The notes below the pieces were generated by a model. It saw nothing but the letters and a program-made list of their open reading frames with translations. It did no database searches and had not been told where the DNA came from. Made by a program: the position numbers and the translations under genes. From Adiantum capillus-veneris (lineage: Eukaryota; Streptophyta; Polypodiopsida; Polypodiales; Pteridaceae), in assembly GCA_014529385.2 (NCBI GenBank), contig CM043945.1:142805741-142851740 (forward strand): a DNA stretch of 46,000 nt, written 5' to 3'. Positions 22,353 through 33,388 of this stretch are shown piece after piece. Numbering within the stretch: position 1 is the first letter of the stretch; each line of letters starts with the position of its first letter.

Positions 22353-22670
22353 GTTTTCTTCAATTGTTTCAAAGGAGAGGAAGAGTCAAGGTGTTGTTAT
22401 TGGGGATGGATATGATAATATTTTATTGCTTCAAAAAAAGTGCACGTTTTCTTTTTTCCATGGGAGTAGATTTCCTAGAGAGGGTGAAGAGGATGACAAG
22501 TGCTTCTTATTATTTAAAATGTTCACTAAGGGACCAGGTTCTGGGATTGATCTAGTAAATCGGATGAAAAGAACTGAAACTGGTGACTTAAGAAATGCGT
22601 GGGTACATTTTGATTTTACCCATATAATAGATGGATGGGCAACAATGTCTTGCTCAGTTTATGATACAAG
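22353..22670 (+). pseudogene. Intact-looking exon 2 of the MULE-like relic
   Basis: TGTAG precedes it, and GTAGTC follows ACAAG at its end. It is open throughout in one frame. Residue blocks include VVIGDGYDNILLLQKKCTF, FFHGSRFPREGEEDDKCF, FKMFTKGPGSGIDLVNRM and LRNAWVHFDFTHIIDGWAT. This is the best-preserved exon of the gene, and the most useful query for naming the family. Confidence 0.7.
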
Positions 22671-24468
22671 GTAGTCTTTAAATATTTAAATATCTCGTAT
22701 TTTTTTATCATTAAATAAAAGAAGATGTGTGAAAATGTTTATGTTAAATATCTTGCAGCATATGATCATTGCAAATAATTGCTATATGTGAAACAAAAGA
22801 GGAGGATGCAAAGACCCAAGTTATTTTTTGGGAGAACCTTAATTCAACAATGGAAAAGTACGGACATGGTGCAACTGACTTTGCAAGTTTTATGTTTGAT
22901 GAGGCTGGTGCAAATTGGAATGCTATTCAAACAGTCTTCAATGGTAGGCCAGATAATATCATGGAAGGACGTGGACGGTCATGCCTATTTCATTGGGAGT
23001 AGAGTCTCCACAAATATGCTAAAAAGTGGATACCTTAACATCTAACAAGTCAACACATTGATATGTGTGAGGAATAGAGAGCTTGTAAGACCATTGTGCT
23101 TGCATCTCAAAAGGCACTTTTAATTCAAAAATGGTGGAGACAACATCTATCTACAGAGAGCATCACAAGAGTGAGCAGATGGTTTAAATGGTGGGAGCAA
23201 TGAATTTCACACTGGGGAGGAATTGGAACAGATGTAAGTACCTTTATGACAATTTATATTTTTAGCAAGATTTATAAACTTTGCATACATGAAATTTATA
23301 AATTTTAATTCATGTTTGTTTGAATTTCATAGGTTGGTCTAAGTCCGTGGGAGCAGGCACAAATTCCCAATGTTAATTTATCACAAAGTGTGCATGCGAG
23401 TTGGTTAGCGGGTGAAGGTGGAAAGAGAAAAATATCCTTGTATGATGCCTGTGAAACAGATGTTACAAACTCATATATTCAATGTGCAAAGTGTTTGGGA
23501 TATACTACTGGGCGTTATATAGGAACGGGTCCCACAATGGAGACCTTGCTTTCTCGAGTTGAATCTCAACAAACTCCAACTCCAACCAACATGGCCCATT
23601 TATTACACGAGGCTGTTTTGCAGGGACTCCAATGTATATGCAGCCAATTTTGCATGGAGACAAAGAAACAGTACAACGCAAAAAGAGGGGTAGAACGGGA
23701 ACAAGTAGCTCCTATCGGTCGGAATATGTCATGGAATCTAAGCAACGAAACCATCGCGGTCGACCCAAAAAAATCAGGGTTGATACCCAAGGACCAGGTA
23801 TTTCTAACATTCCGCTCCAAATTAGTGACAGTGATGATGATATTGGATCTCAAAAAGAAACAACCACACCTTTGTCATCTCAAAGAAACAATGTGTTTGA
23901 GAGTGATGTGCCACGCACTCAGTGGGCCCTCAGGAGAATGTCCATTCAAAGTCAAAGAAAATGTTTTAGAATAGTAGGGAGAAAAATTTGTGACAATATC
24001 TTGCATAGTTGCTCAATTGGTCTTGTTGCTCCATGTATATGGTCTGAAACAATGTTCAAGGGTAAAACAATTGAGCAACGGTTATGGTTTTATAATCATG
24101 ATATTTTGCATACTCGATCAATCAAAAGACAAGTCAAAGATTTACCTCCTGCTCCGAATGTTTGGCCAGTAGAAAGAGAGACAAATATCTCCACACAGGA
24201 ACTTGTAGCGCTGCATTAGAGTGGATTTAGGATAGAGAATTCAATGGTAAATCCACAACCTCCAATTGGCGACTGCGAAGAAGGTGGTGGCAGCTCGAAG
24301 AAGAAAAAGTGGAGGCATGGAATCTCTAAAGAGGCCATGAAGAAATTGGAAGCATGTAATAGTATGACATTTATATTTTTGGATGACGTGAAAAGGTCTC
24401 AAGAGCATGTAGTTTTCCGAGTTCTCACTGAAAATAGTTATGAGATTCATATAAAAGAGAGTCCAACA

Positions 24469-24531
24469 TGCACGTGTCTGGATTTTCAAAAGCGAGAGAA
24501 TACCAACAAATCCTTTTTGGCATGCAAACAT
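24469..24531 (+). other. SWIM zinc-finger segment of the MULE-like relic
   Basis: The reading gives CTCLDF, a basic spacer (QKRENTNKSF), then LACKHMYYVY. The pattern C-x-C-x(n)-C-x-H is the SWIM finger found at the C-terminus of MULE and FAR1-type proteins. The ligands C, C, C and H are all present. Confidence 0.75.
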
Positions 24532-24699
24532 ATGTACTATGTGTATACAAAAGTGGTCGTACTTGAACCTAAGGAGCACATGATTATTCATCAGCCAACC
24601 CTCTCATCAATGGACATTGCCTTATTCGTGGACAACCAAGGAGGATTTCTCCCTCCATTTAATTACAGCTGGTTTGCTATGCATCTTTCACTAAACTAG

Positions 24700-25234
24700 A
24701 ATATTGTTATATGATATTAAAGTGTTTTTATGTTTTTTATTTTGGTTTATTTCACTTGTCATTATTTATCTTGAAAAAAACATTGTTTATGCAGCACAGG
24801 ATTTTAAATTTCAAGCAAAAGACAGGAGCAACTTGCAAGCTATTTGGAAGAAAATTACTTGCCTTTTAGAGTGACCATTAATTTATGGCAACTATTCCTT
24901 TTTTGTACTCTAATCTTGGTCTTATGATGTGGTAGTTTAGCGAATGTACTTACATCCTCAAACTACGTTGTTTCAAAAAGCTCAAACTTGGAAAAAATAG
25001 TATTGTCTCTATTTGAAATGATTTTTGACTTTATCGCATTTATATATGCTGTAGATTATTTAACTCTGAAAATAGTATTGTCTCTAATTGGCATGATTTT
25101 TTACTTTATTGCATGTATATATGTTGTGGATTATTTGACTCTGATGACATGCATTGCGGACATATTTGACTCTAATGGCATGAGTTGTGAAATGGTGATT
25201 TTTTTGGTTTACATTTTCACGTCGTTATGCCCTC

Positions 25235-25287
<53 letters not shown>

Positions 25288-25788
25288 GGTGATATACAAC
25301 TCTAGAATTTTACTTTCTCTCTAAAGATTTTGAAAGAGAAGTCACTCTCTCTCTCTCAAGGATTTATGATCTCTTCTTCCAATGGTAACGTGCATAAATA
25401 CTGTCTCTCTAGAATTTATACTTTCTCTCTTCGTCAACCACACATATATGGAGTCTTATGATGATTGAAAATTACATCAAATAGATACTTTATGCTATGA
25501 CATATGTTTGGTTAAAAAAACTCTAAAGATTGCTAAAATTGTCAAAAAAACTTGAAATGAAAAACTCTCAAATGTTAAATCCCCCACTTGGAACCTCCAA
25601 GTTTCCCTCTTTTTTGACCCGGTTATGAAAAAACCCCAAAAATTTGAAAATTTTCAATTTTTCAAAAATCAGGTCTTATCTTCTTAAAACCCTTAAAAAC
25701 CTATTGTATGATCAAAAAAGCATTTTTTGACCTCTAAAAGTCAGATTGTGCACCAAAAAACCCTAAAATTAAAAAAATTCAAATTTTT
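24700..25788. other. No gene seen; AT-rich spacer with a (TC)n tract
   Basis: This is AT-rich sequence with a weak internal duplication near 25,000-25,160 (ATAGTATTGTCTCTA twice, about 70 bases apart) and pyrimidine-rich stretches. I see no supported coding, RNA gene or transposon end. Confidence 0.5.
25239..25280. repeat. (TC)n microsatellite
   Basis: About 21 TC units. Confidence 0.95.
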
Positions 25789-27780
25789 TTGAAACATCAT
25801 TTCTACTATCCAAGGCTCCCCCAAAACTATTCCATACCTAAAAAGTGGTTTTCTCTTTCTAGAACCCCTTTTCCAAGCCCTCCTTGGTTGCAACCATCAG
25901 ATTCACCCTCTACTGTAGTACTCTCTCTCTCTACTACCATCTCCATTGTTGCAGCAAGGAAACTCCTCTCTCCTCCTCTCCCACCTCCCATTTCTACACC
26001 AAGCAAGGGTCATACACATTCTCCTATCTCCATTGCCACCACGCTGCTCCCCTCCTCTACCATTACCACCTCTCATTGGTACACAAAGCAATCTCATTCC
26101 CTTTCTCTCACTTGCATTGTAGTAACAAGCAAGGTCCTCCTCCTCCTCCTAATTTACGTTGCTCACACATGGCCAGCTCTCCGCAAAGGCAATAAAGGAT
26201 GAGGTCATAGCACTTTCATTCCACAACACAAGAGGTTTACATAGTGGGTGGGTGCCACAAGAGTTCACCAAAGGTGCTTGGGTATACATGTAGCCATCTA
26301 CTATTGGCCCTCAGTGTGTTCAAAATTGTGCAAACTTGGATCATCATTGGAAAGGAAATCTCCTTGGCTTCAAGAATCTCAAGGACAAGGGGATCGTAGC
26401 CATTGTGCAACATGTTTTCTCAATGTCAAGCATGCAATTGCAACAACTATCTCGATTCCAGCACATTGTAAGTACATACTTTGAGAATACAAAGCTAGGT
26501 GTAGAGTCACAATGGAATGTTTTTATGACTTCATAATTATGATTTTCCATGATTTTGCAATCATATTTCCATCCACATTGGTGGAGGAGTAGCCACTTCA
26601 TAGCCTCTCCGACACATTCAATGTTATACATGTGGATATTAGAACAATAATTTTTGCACACCTTTGCCCATCCAAGCTGGTTCAAAGAAGAATTTTCTTC
26701 TATTCTCATTCCTATATTGTAACTACTTCTATACAAGGGTATGGGAAGCTTGAAGCCATCAAGGTATCTTCCTTATTAAGTATGGAGTGGCCACAACCAG
26801 ATTTATGTTCGGTAGCATCTTTCAAGCAAAAGATAGTAATGGATGTCCAAAACTCCTTGAAATATTCTAAATCTTCTAGGTCTGTGGGGTTGAATTGGTG
26901 TTTTTGTATTCACTGTTTTGTGCATATCTTCAATGAGTTTGGATTTGTGGAGACTACAACAATGCTTGTATGCAAATATGTGCATTATGAAGATTTAGGA
27001 AGGCTTTTATAAGAGGACTAGGGTTTTGTAGAGGGCATGCACAATGGGGATAGGTACCGTTGTAAAGTTGGAGTATCAAGTATTGGGATGATATATTTAA
27101 AATCCTGCACCTCCTTGTACATATGATTTCACTATGATCATTGGATGTGCAAGCTTGGAGTGTGTACTCCCTTACAGTGTGTAAATGGCGCTATTGCAAG
27201 CTTTCACATTATAGTGAGGATGTCCAATGATGCTTTGGAAGCTGTCCAAGTGAACAAGCATTAGACTCTTAGCAATGTGCAAGAACATTTGGCCATTATG
27301 GGTTTTGAGGACCTCCATTAAGCTCAATTTTGTCTACAAGGTCACAAGGTGAGAATCCTTCCACCAAATTTCTACTCCATGAATGTCTATATATTGGAAA
27401 AAGAATGGAAGACAAAATGAAGGTCCAAGAGGATTGGGGCATGGATGGAACTATGCTACCACTATTATAGCTTTGTAACTCTTGCATTTTTTAAAACAAT
27501 TCCCTCTGTAATCAGTTTTCTTTGCTTCGGAAAATTTTAGACTTTGAATATGATTTTTCATTCGACAATAGCGGTCTTGTGTACAATTTGTTTTAGTAAC
27601 ATTTACTATGCTTAGATTCTACGAGTTACCTCAGGAAGGTGACACAATATACTTCTTTATTTTGATTGTGTGCTTTTTATCATTAGACTTTGAATTCAAA
27701 GGTCTTGCCTCTACTTGTTTTGCAATGCTTGGCACAAAGGTCGCTTTTGCGCTGAAACTCAAATAGTGAAAGGTCAAAGG
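25789..27780 (+). other. Possible coding scraps, unassigned
   Basis: A Ser/Pro/Thr-rich open frame (25,789-26,202) comes from pyrimidine-rich DNA and is probably not a gene. Short frames at 26,336-26,536 (GNLLGFKNLKDKGIVAIVQH) and 26,632-27,012 have a more protein-like composition, with no motif I recognise and no clear splice sites. They may be 5' exons of the unknown gene that begins near 27,780. Both strands were considered and neither is convincing. Confidence 0.25.
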
Positions 27781-27873
27781 TTAGAGAGGCTAAGTGTCAC
27801 TCTAATGAATGAAGCCCTATTGTAAACCAAGCGAAGGGATTCGGTTGAGCCATCTCCCGCCCCATCTTTCAGT

Positions 27874-28058
27874 GTGCAATTAGAGAAAGAAATTTGGTGG
27901 TTAGGTGCAATTGAGATACCCAAAGAGACTACTGGAGTACTTTCATGGGTTTTTGAGAGAACTCCATGGATCATAGAAGTAAAACACTCCCAACTTGTAG
28001 GTGAGAAGTTGGAGGTTGAGAGTTTTGGTAGCTTTGATGTGGAGTGGCACCTAGGCGG
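27874..28058 (+). pseudogene. 5' part of an unknown, probably transposon-encoded gene, cut by a copia insertion
   Basis: The open frame reads KEIWWLGAIEIPKETTGVL, then FGSFDVEWHLGG, where the copia LTR begins at 28,059. The other half of the frame continues in phase at 31,705, after the target duplication (GGD-S-K-T-I-K-F-L-L). The EWHLGGD-x-K-T block resembles a conserved block I associate with multi-copy proteins of unknown function in some plant and invertebrate genomes, possibly a DDE-type transposase. That link is from memory and weak. An in-frame TAA lies just upstream near 27,820, so the start is uncertain. Confidence 0.5.
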
Positions 28059-28246
28059 TGAAGGGGATCGGGGAGCACCACAGACGGAGAGTGAGAGAGA
28101 GAGAAGGAGACACACACACGATGTGGGTGGGGAGACTCAAAGAGTGAGCAGCCCCCTATACACTTATGCTATGTATAAGGTATACAAGTCAGTGGGCGCC
28201 CAGACTCTGGGCGATCGGGCAAGGCACAGACGCCTATACCCCAACA
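28059..28246 (-). repeat. 3' LTR of the deletion-derived copia element
   Basis: This is 188 bp, plus strand TGAAGGGGATCGG to CCCCAACA. The PPT lies just inside (28,247-28,260). Confidence 0.95.
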
Positions 28247-28325
28247 ACCTCCCACTTAAAGGCGACTGTGCCTTTAAGCAAGAGAACCTAGTCTAAAGAC
28301 TACAAAAGGCGAGAGAAAACCGCTC

Positions 28326-28676
28326 TCAACCGATGCCCACTGGCTGGCTATGATCGTGTGCATCCGGCTGTCCTGCTCCCGTGTAAGTCCATACACCACC
28401 AGATGTACCGCACACGTACTGCAAGTATGTACGCAATACCTGCATATCTCCCTCGTGCACTATGTCATCATCAGTCAACAAACGACTGACAACCCCAACT
28501 GCAAATGCTCCCACTGCAGCTACGATATCCAGTCTCAAGATCAACATCTCATACATGAGACCACCGAATGCCGATGCAATGCTAGCGGGCCCTGCTAGCT
28601 CTACAGAGCATGCATCAACATATATATCCTTGGCAATAGGCATCTCTGACTGACAAGGCATGTCAGCCACATGCAT
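28326..28676 (-). pseudogene. RT C-terminal remnant of the copia element
   Basis: A 116-codon frame overlaps the end of the upstream frame. It contains ASAFGGLMYEMLILRLDI, AVGVVSRLL and VLRTYLQYVCGT. This matches the usual copia block after the palm, where G-S-L-M-Y-A-M-L-x-T-R-P-D-I is followed by A-V-G-V-V-S-R and V-L-R-Y-L-x-G-T. The YVDD box, the fingers and most of RNase H are absent. It therefore marks the right end of a large internal deletion. The frame ends at 28,326, 80 bases before the 3' LTR. Confidence 0.65.
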
Positions 28677-30178
28677 CTCCTGACTGTCCGCAAAAGACGC
28701 ATCAACTGTCGTGCAACCTCAGAGCAAACCAACTGCTCTAGGTGTCTGCTGGAAGACATATCCTGCACAACTATATCCCCATGCTCACTGTCGAGCATAG
28801 AAAGGAATGACTGCATAATCACTGACATCTCAGTCTCCTCTGCAATCATCCACTGCAAACATGACCACTCAATTTGCTGTGACTCACTAGAGCTCTCATG
28901 CTCTAACTCCGTATGCATAGACTCTTGCACAACGTCCTCCTGTCGTGACTCACTAGAGCAAGACCTCTCTACCTGTCTATCCTGCATAGAAGTATCTCGC
29001 ACAACTGACTCTCTGCTTTGCTCAGTCACTAGAAAAGCATGCATGTCTGACTTTGTCACCTCTCTGTGTGACTGCTCAAGTCGTGCTTCAACTGTGTGCA
29101 CAACGAGCTCACTACTCTGCACTCCATGCAAAGCATCCTGCAACCCATGAGCAAAAGAGACTTGCCTGCTCTCTCGCTCTCTACCTGGCTGCATGATCAC
29201 AGAGACAACACCGTCTCTCGCGTGATCCACATGCAATGGGTAACCTGTACCACTCCTGACACCTCTCGCAATCACTAGCGAACCCAAATGCATCACAAAA
29301 TCTCGCTCTCGTAGCGAAATCTGACATCCACTATCCTGTAACTGTCTAACTGAAATCAAATCCCGTCTCAGATCTGGCACATAATGCACATGACGCAGGG
29401 TAAATCTCATACCACTGGGCAAGGACAAACATACGTCTCCTGCACCCTCAATTTCATACAAAAAACCATCAGCCATGTACACACAACCAAGTCTCCCACT
29501 AGAAAACGTGCTAAACCACTCACGATGTGACGTGACATGGAAAGTAGCATCTGAATCTAGTAACCAATGTGAAGACAATGTGCAATCTGATATGCAATCC
29601 GTAGACATAAGATTGTCTGAAGACAAGCTAGATGTAAATGTGACATTGCCGTCACAAGCATACTCAGTAACCACCGTACTGATCTCACTAGCATCTGTCA
29701 TGTCCAAATTTGCATCATGCATCTGTCGGCTCCGTTGTCTCAAATGCCTGAAACATCGACACCTAATGTTCCCTCTATGTCCACAATGCCAACATGTCAA
29801 GTCTCTATGCCGTCGAGACTTGCGTGTGGGACCAATCTCTCGCATGGACATAGAAGTGGGACTAGACTCCCTTGTAGACATGGATGTCACGTACATAGCA
29901 TGTAAACTCTACCATAAAGCATGAGTTGTAGTCTCCCTCGAGACCTGCCAGTCAACAGACTCAACCAGATGCAAATGAATCGTAGACATTGCTAACTCAT
30001 CAAGATCCTGCCAATCATCATCACGCATAGACTTGGGCTTCGTCGATAAACCATGCAAGGGTTTATCCTGCCCCAAATCCGCCAATGCAACAAGCATATG
30101 CTCCTTCCAAGCAACAAAATCTGCACCATCAAACTGTGTCAGACCATAACGCTGGAAGTCAAATGAAAAATCAGCCAT
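28601..30178 (-). pseudogene. Shortened gag-CCHC-protease frame of the copia element with one in-frame TAG
   Basis: From ATG 30,178 the gag N-terminus reads YGLTQFDGADFVAWKEHML, then TIHLHLVESVDWQV and HALW, followed by TAG at 29,911-29,909. The same frame continues SLHAMYVTSMSTRES, so the amber codon falls in the W-x-S-L block. The second half of gag is missing and a knuckle follows at once (CWHCGHRGNIRCRC, with the ligand His changed to Asn). The protease segment is HWLLDSDATFHVTSHREW (D-S-D for D-S-G), then VHYVPDLRRDLISVRQL. The rest is a Ser/Glu/Gln/Met-rich tail of about 230 residues with no match I know. In a functional element this would be structural protein plus protease. Confidence 0.7.
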
Positions 30179-31512
30179 AATGCTCGCAAAAGAGCAACCA
30201 ACAATGAGTAGCAAATGTCAACCAAATCAGCCCTAAACTGGCTCGAATCGCATCAAAAAAAGTCTGCAAATATGGCTGCAAATCAGCCCCAAAACAGCCC
30301 CAAAATTCAGCTCTTAAACAGCTGCATAAACAAGTCACAAATGTGTCCCAAATAAGCCTACAACTGAGCCATACATGGACACCTGCAAAGAGGAAACAAT
30401 GGCTGAAAATTCAGCACCCAAATAAGCCCTCAAACCTGCCTGTAAACTTGTAAACTTGTAGCTGAAACCTGCTGAAAAACCTCAAGCCATTAGTTCTCGA
30501 ATCCGGCTACCTAGCTCGTAGCCACACAAGCATACATCACAACATTCACTCTTGTGAGTGTGTAAAGATAATTGTACGCCTGTCAAACCCGTGAGCTAAT
30601 CACCAAGCCCACAATGTGCGGTATCGATGCATACACACGCACAAATCTCCCACCTGCAGAGAACACCGCACGCAAATGCTGAGTGCAACCCGCAATCTCT
30701 ACCTAGATCGCATAAATGATACGCATAAAACGGCCACAAAACCAGTAACCAAACTGACTGCACGCTCAAAACCATGAGCAACCAAAGCGCATCAAACCGC
30801 ACTCTAAATGCATGCACCAATCTCCACACTTTGCATACATCATTGCAAACCCCTGCAAATCTAGTACACAAATATCTGCTCTACCTGTGACTGCCAAAAA
30901 ACATGCTCGAGGCATACATTGCCGAGCTCAAAATGCAATCACATTAGTCTCCCTGAGCGTCAAACCACATAAGGCATACATCGTATCCTCCCATCTGTGA
31001 GGAAACTTGCAGCAAATATCACTCTCACATTTGAGAGCAAACCATGTGTGAAATCTTCGACACACAATAAACAACTGCTGCTGCAGAAAATTCAGCGTTC
31101 AGAATTTTAAAATTCTGATATGACGAGCGCGTCCAGAGCGTGCCAAAACCCCAAGGTAGACTCCTGGATCACATGTATCCGAGTCCGGGTGTGAAAGCTA
31201 TGCCAAAAACCTCCGTTTCGACCCAAAAACGCAGCATAAACTACCAAAAGAGGGCTGAAAAGGCAGCTCCTCAACCGTAGCTCAAATGAGGTTTCTGATG
31301 GCTCGAATGGCTTCGAAAGGGGGAAAAAACGGCACGACACGTGTTGGAAACGCTCTCGAAAAGCTGAATTTGCCGATGCCGAAGTCGAAACCCTGTTTGC
31401 ACTCTTGAAAGTGCGCGCGCGCGGACGTGATTTCGGGAATGAAACTGGCTCTCCGCTGTTGTCGTGACTGTGCACACACGCGCTCCCTCCGCACCTACGC
31501 TCCGATACCAAT
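30179..31512 (-). other. Long 5' leader of the copia element, no gene
   Basis: About 1.33 kb separate the 5' LTR from the gag ATG. It is rich in CAGCC/AATCAG-like motifs around 30,210-30,480 and has no supported coding. The PBS is at its LTR end. Long leaders are common in non-autonomous LTR elements. Confidence 0.6.
31498..31510 (-). other. Primer-binding site (initiator Met-tRNA) of the copia element
   Basis: The minus strand reads TGGTATCGGAGCG two bases inside the LTR. Compared with the standard plant TGGTATCAGAGC, one base differs. Confidence 0.85.
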
Positions 31513-31699
31513 TGAAGGGGATCGGGGAGCACCACAGACGGAGAGTGAGAGAGAGAGAAGGAGACACACACACGATGTGGGTGGGAGACTCAAAGAGTAA
31601 GCAGCCCCCTATACACTTATGCTATGTATAAGGTATACAAGTCAGTGGGCGCCCAGACTCTGGGCGGTCGGGCAAGGCACAGACGCCTATACCCCAACA
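31513..31699 (-). repeat. 5' LTR of the deletion-derived copia element
   Basis: This is 187 bp, nearly identical to 28,059-28,246: one missing G, plus a G/A and an A/G change. GGCGG follows it directly as the target duplication. Confidence 0.95.
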
Positions 31700-31704
31700 G
31701 GCGG

Positions 31705-32819
31705 GGACTCGAAGACCATAAAGTTTTTGCTTGGCTACAAACAAGGGTCTTCTTTCTATTTCCTTGTCCATTTTGCACTCGGGAGTAAAAACCTAACAGG
31801 CAAAAAGCACACAAGAACTCTGCAAAGGGCGGTTCAATGCTTCCATGGCAAGAGGCTGGAGAGAAAGGATTGGACAACCTTGATGTCGGAGATGAAGGCA
31901 GATAATGGGAAGCGTCTTTTTTGGGATGTCCCATGCTCAATGCCCCTGATCGTGCACAAAAGGCCAAGGCTTGGAATCCAATCTTTCCATTTTCTCTATC
32001 TAATGTACATTTTTGTACAGTACATGCATTCATGCACATTTTTGATAGACTATTGAAGCTCCACATTGACTATGCCATTTCACAATGAAGCCATTGGAAA
32101 AGTCCCAAGAAACGATTGAAAGGGTGGAGGCACTTCTAAATTCCATTGGCTCTCACGGTGGAAATTTGTCAATTGTTGCTGCAAAGAACACAGGGAGGCC
32201 TATGAAATTTCCCACTAAAGCAAGTTTGGGAAACTTTTGATAAAATGGTCAAGCTTATGGGTCTTACCAGCACAACAAAGAGCAATGCCAATCATTTCAA
32301 GAAGTGTTAGCGGATTTCACCAAGGTCTTTACCCTTGCTTGGGTTGAAAATAATATCACACATTACATGGTAAGCCAGATAGTCAATTTTACAAGAGATT
32401 TTTTCATTTAATAATGTGCATTGTTTTCTCATGTGAATAACATATCTTTTTTGCACATGGTACATTTTTTATGCACAAATATGGTTCGCTTGAGATTTTT
32501 AGCACTCAAGGCATCGAGAAGTCCCATTATCAAGCAAGGGGGGTATACTTTAAAAATACTTGACATAGTGATGGTATGGTGCATTATAATTATTTGGAAG
32601 AGATGTTCAACTGGTTTTTTTGCAGGACATTTTCTTGTAAGCTCACCATGGAGTGTGTGTGACAGTCCAAGATTGCAAGGGAAGTGCGTAAAATTTTGAG
32701 TCGTCAAGAGCACAACAACAAGTGGCGAATATCGCAAGGCCCCACCAAGCATGCTGCATGGCACCAATGCAGAGTGCGACAAGAGTCAAGGTGGATTCAA
32801 CATCAGTGATGACTACACG
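31705..32819 (+). pseudogene. 3' part of the unknown transposon-like gene
   Basis: This continues the frame from 28,058 across the inserted copia element. Frame 1 (31,705-about 32,004) has IKFLLGYKQGSSFYFLVHF and LERKDWTTLMSEMKADNG. A frame change leads to VHFCTVHAFMHIFDRLLKLH (32,005 on), and another to ERVEALLNSIGSHGGNLSIV (32,085-32,251). AWVENNITHYM ends at a splice donor (32,370). After an intron, one frame with two TGA codons runs to 32,819: KYGSLEIFSTQGIEKSHYQA, NYLEEMFNWFF, AREVRKILSRQEHNNKW. The regular block order and preserved motifs show a real former gene. I cannot name the family. Confidence 0.55.
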
Positions 32820-33388
32820 TGAACGCAGGGTCCAACTCTTCTTTACATATTTTTTAATTAAAGTTTGGGGCACCCTTTTAAAAAATAATAGCTTTTTGTA
32901 AAAGTTATAGTGTGAATGGGCCCTTTCAAAATGGGCTCTTTTAAAATGCCCTTATAAATATTAGATCCACTCATTAGTCAATTATTTCTTCAGCACAGGT
33001 GAGCTCTTACCATACTCGATGGTGCGCACCAAACAAACCACCAAAGAGTATCCACCTACCAATAGAAACACTCTCTAAGTATGCGAGAATTCGGCATGGC
33101 TAAAAGGAACGAGGAAATGCCCATGAACACCTGGCCATTTTAGGCATTCTTCAAGCACTGGGTAGGGGAGTTGGACACAAGAGTCTTCATGGACAGATGA
33201 CTCATTGTGGGCACATGAGAAACACCAACAAGCTGATATGACACCACGACATAGAGTTAAGAAACACACTGAGCGTTGGCAAGAAGAAGAGAGACCACTA
33301 TCATCGGAGAGTGACAGGGAACAATTGCCGCGCCACCAATCCCAAGCAGGACCATCTAGAGCTCGTGTTGTGATAAGGACAATCACCT
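32820..33388 (+). other. Spacer with a hydrophilic open frame, unassigned
   Basis: The stretch 32,880-33,010 is AT-rich with repeated CCCTTTTAAAA-like pieces. From about 33,205 an open frame reads RHRVKKHTERWQEEERPLSS and SQAGPSRARVVIRTI up to the point where copia gag sequence begins. It could be a disordered C-terminal tail of a lost gene. There is no start, motif or splice site to fix it. Confidence 0.25.

Larger units (their letters stand above)
21397..24699 (+). pseudogene. Decayed MULE-like transposase gene with introns and a SWIM zinc finger
   Basis: Exons by frame and splice logic: 21,397-about 22,270; 22,353-22,670; 22,759-23,233; 23,333-24,699. The N-terminal part has a Cys-rich block (TCHYCQKVVTCVTACPCK, YYVLPKDGTM), a WRKY/GCM1-like zinc-binding arrangement seen in plant MULE proteins. 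Exon 2 is fully open (GSGIDLVNRMKR, AWVHFDFTHIIDGWATM). Exon 3 has FASFMFDEAGANWNAI and RSCLFHW, typical of the transposase core. Exon 4 has VHASWLAG, an AT-hook-like R-G-R-P-K-K (23,755 on) and a SWIM finger C-T-C...C-K-H (24,469-24,531). Damage includes stops at about 21,678, 22,020 and 24,219, several in exon 3, and a frame change near 23,650. The family call rests on recognised motifs. The 5' end is cut by the gypsy LTR. Confidence 0.75.
28059..31699 (-). mobile_element. Young deletion-derived Ty1/copia element with intact LTRs and TSD
   Basis: Two LTRs of about 187 bp (TGTTGGGG...CCCCTTCA on the minus strand) flank 3.27 kb. The target duplication GGCGG is present at 28,054-28,058 and 31,700-31,704. 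The primer-binding site TGGTATCGGAGC (minus strand, from 31,510) matches plant initiator Met-tRNA except at one base. A polypurine tract AAGTGGGAGGT precedes the 3' LTR. The LTRs differ at only three places (one indel, two substitutions), so insertion was recent. The coding is a shortened gag, CCHC, protease and a scrap of RT end. Integrase and the RT core are missing, so movement would need helper proteins. Confidence 0.95.

Noticed and set aside
25789-26202. 137-codon Ser/Pro-rich frame as a secreted or cell-wall protein.
   Set aside because: It has no signal peptide or repeat motif, and its composition follows from pyrimidine-rich DNA.
29909-29920. Programmed amber readthrough in copia gag.
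   Set aside because: The downstream context does not match known readthrough signals, and a single mutation explains it. It is kept only as something to check.
28671-29924. Plus-strand Cys/Ser-rich frames of 149-159 codons.
   Set aside because: They are antisense to the copia frame that carries the zinc knuckle and protease motifs.
31617-32066. 149-codon minus-strand frame.
   Set aside because: It starts in the copia LTR and is antisense to the conserved blocks of the plus-strand relic.
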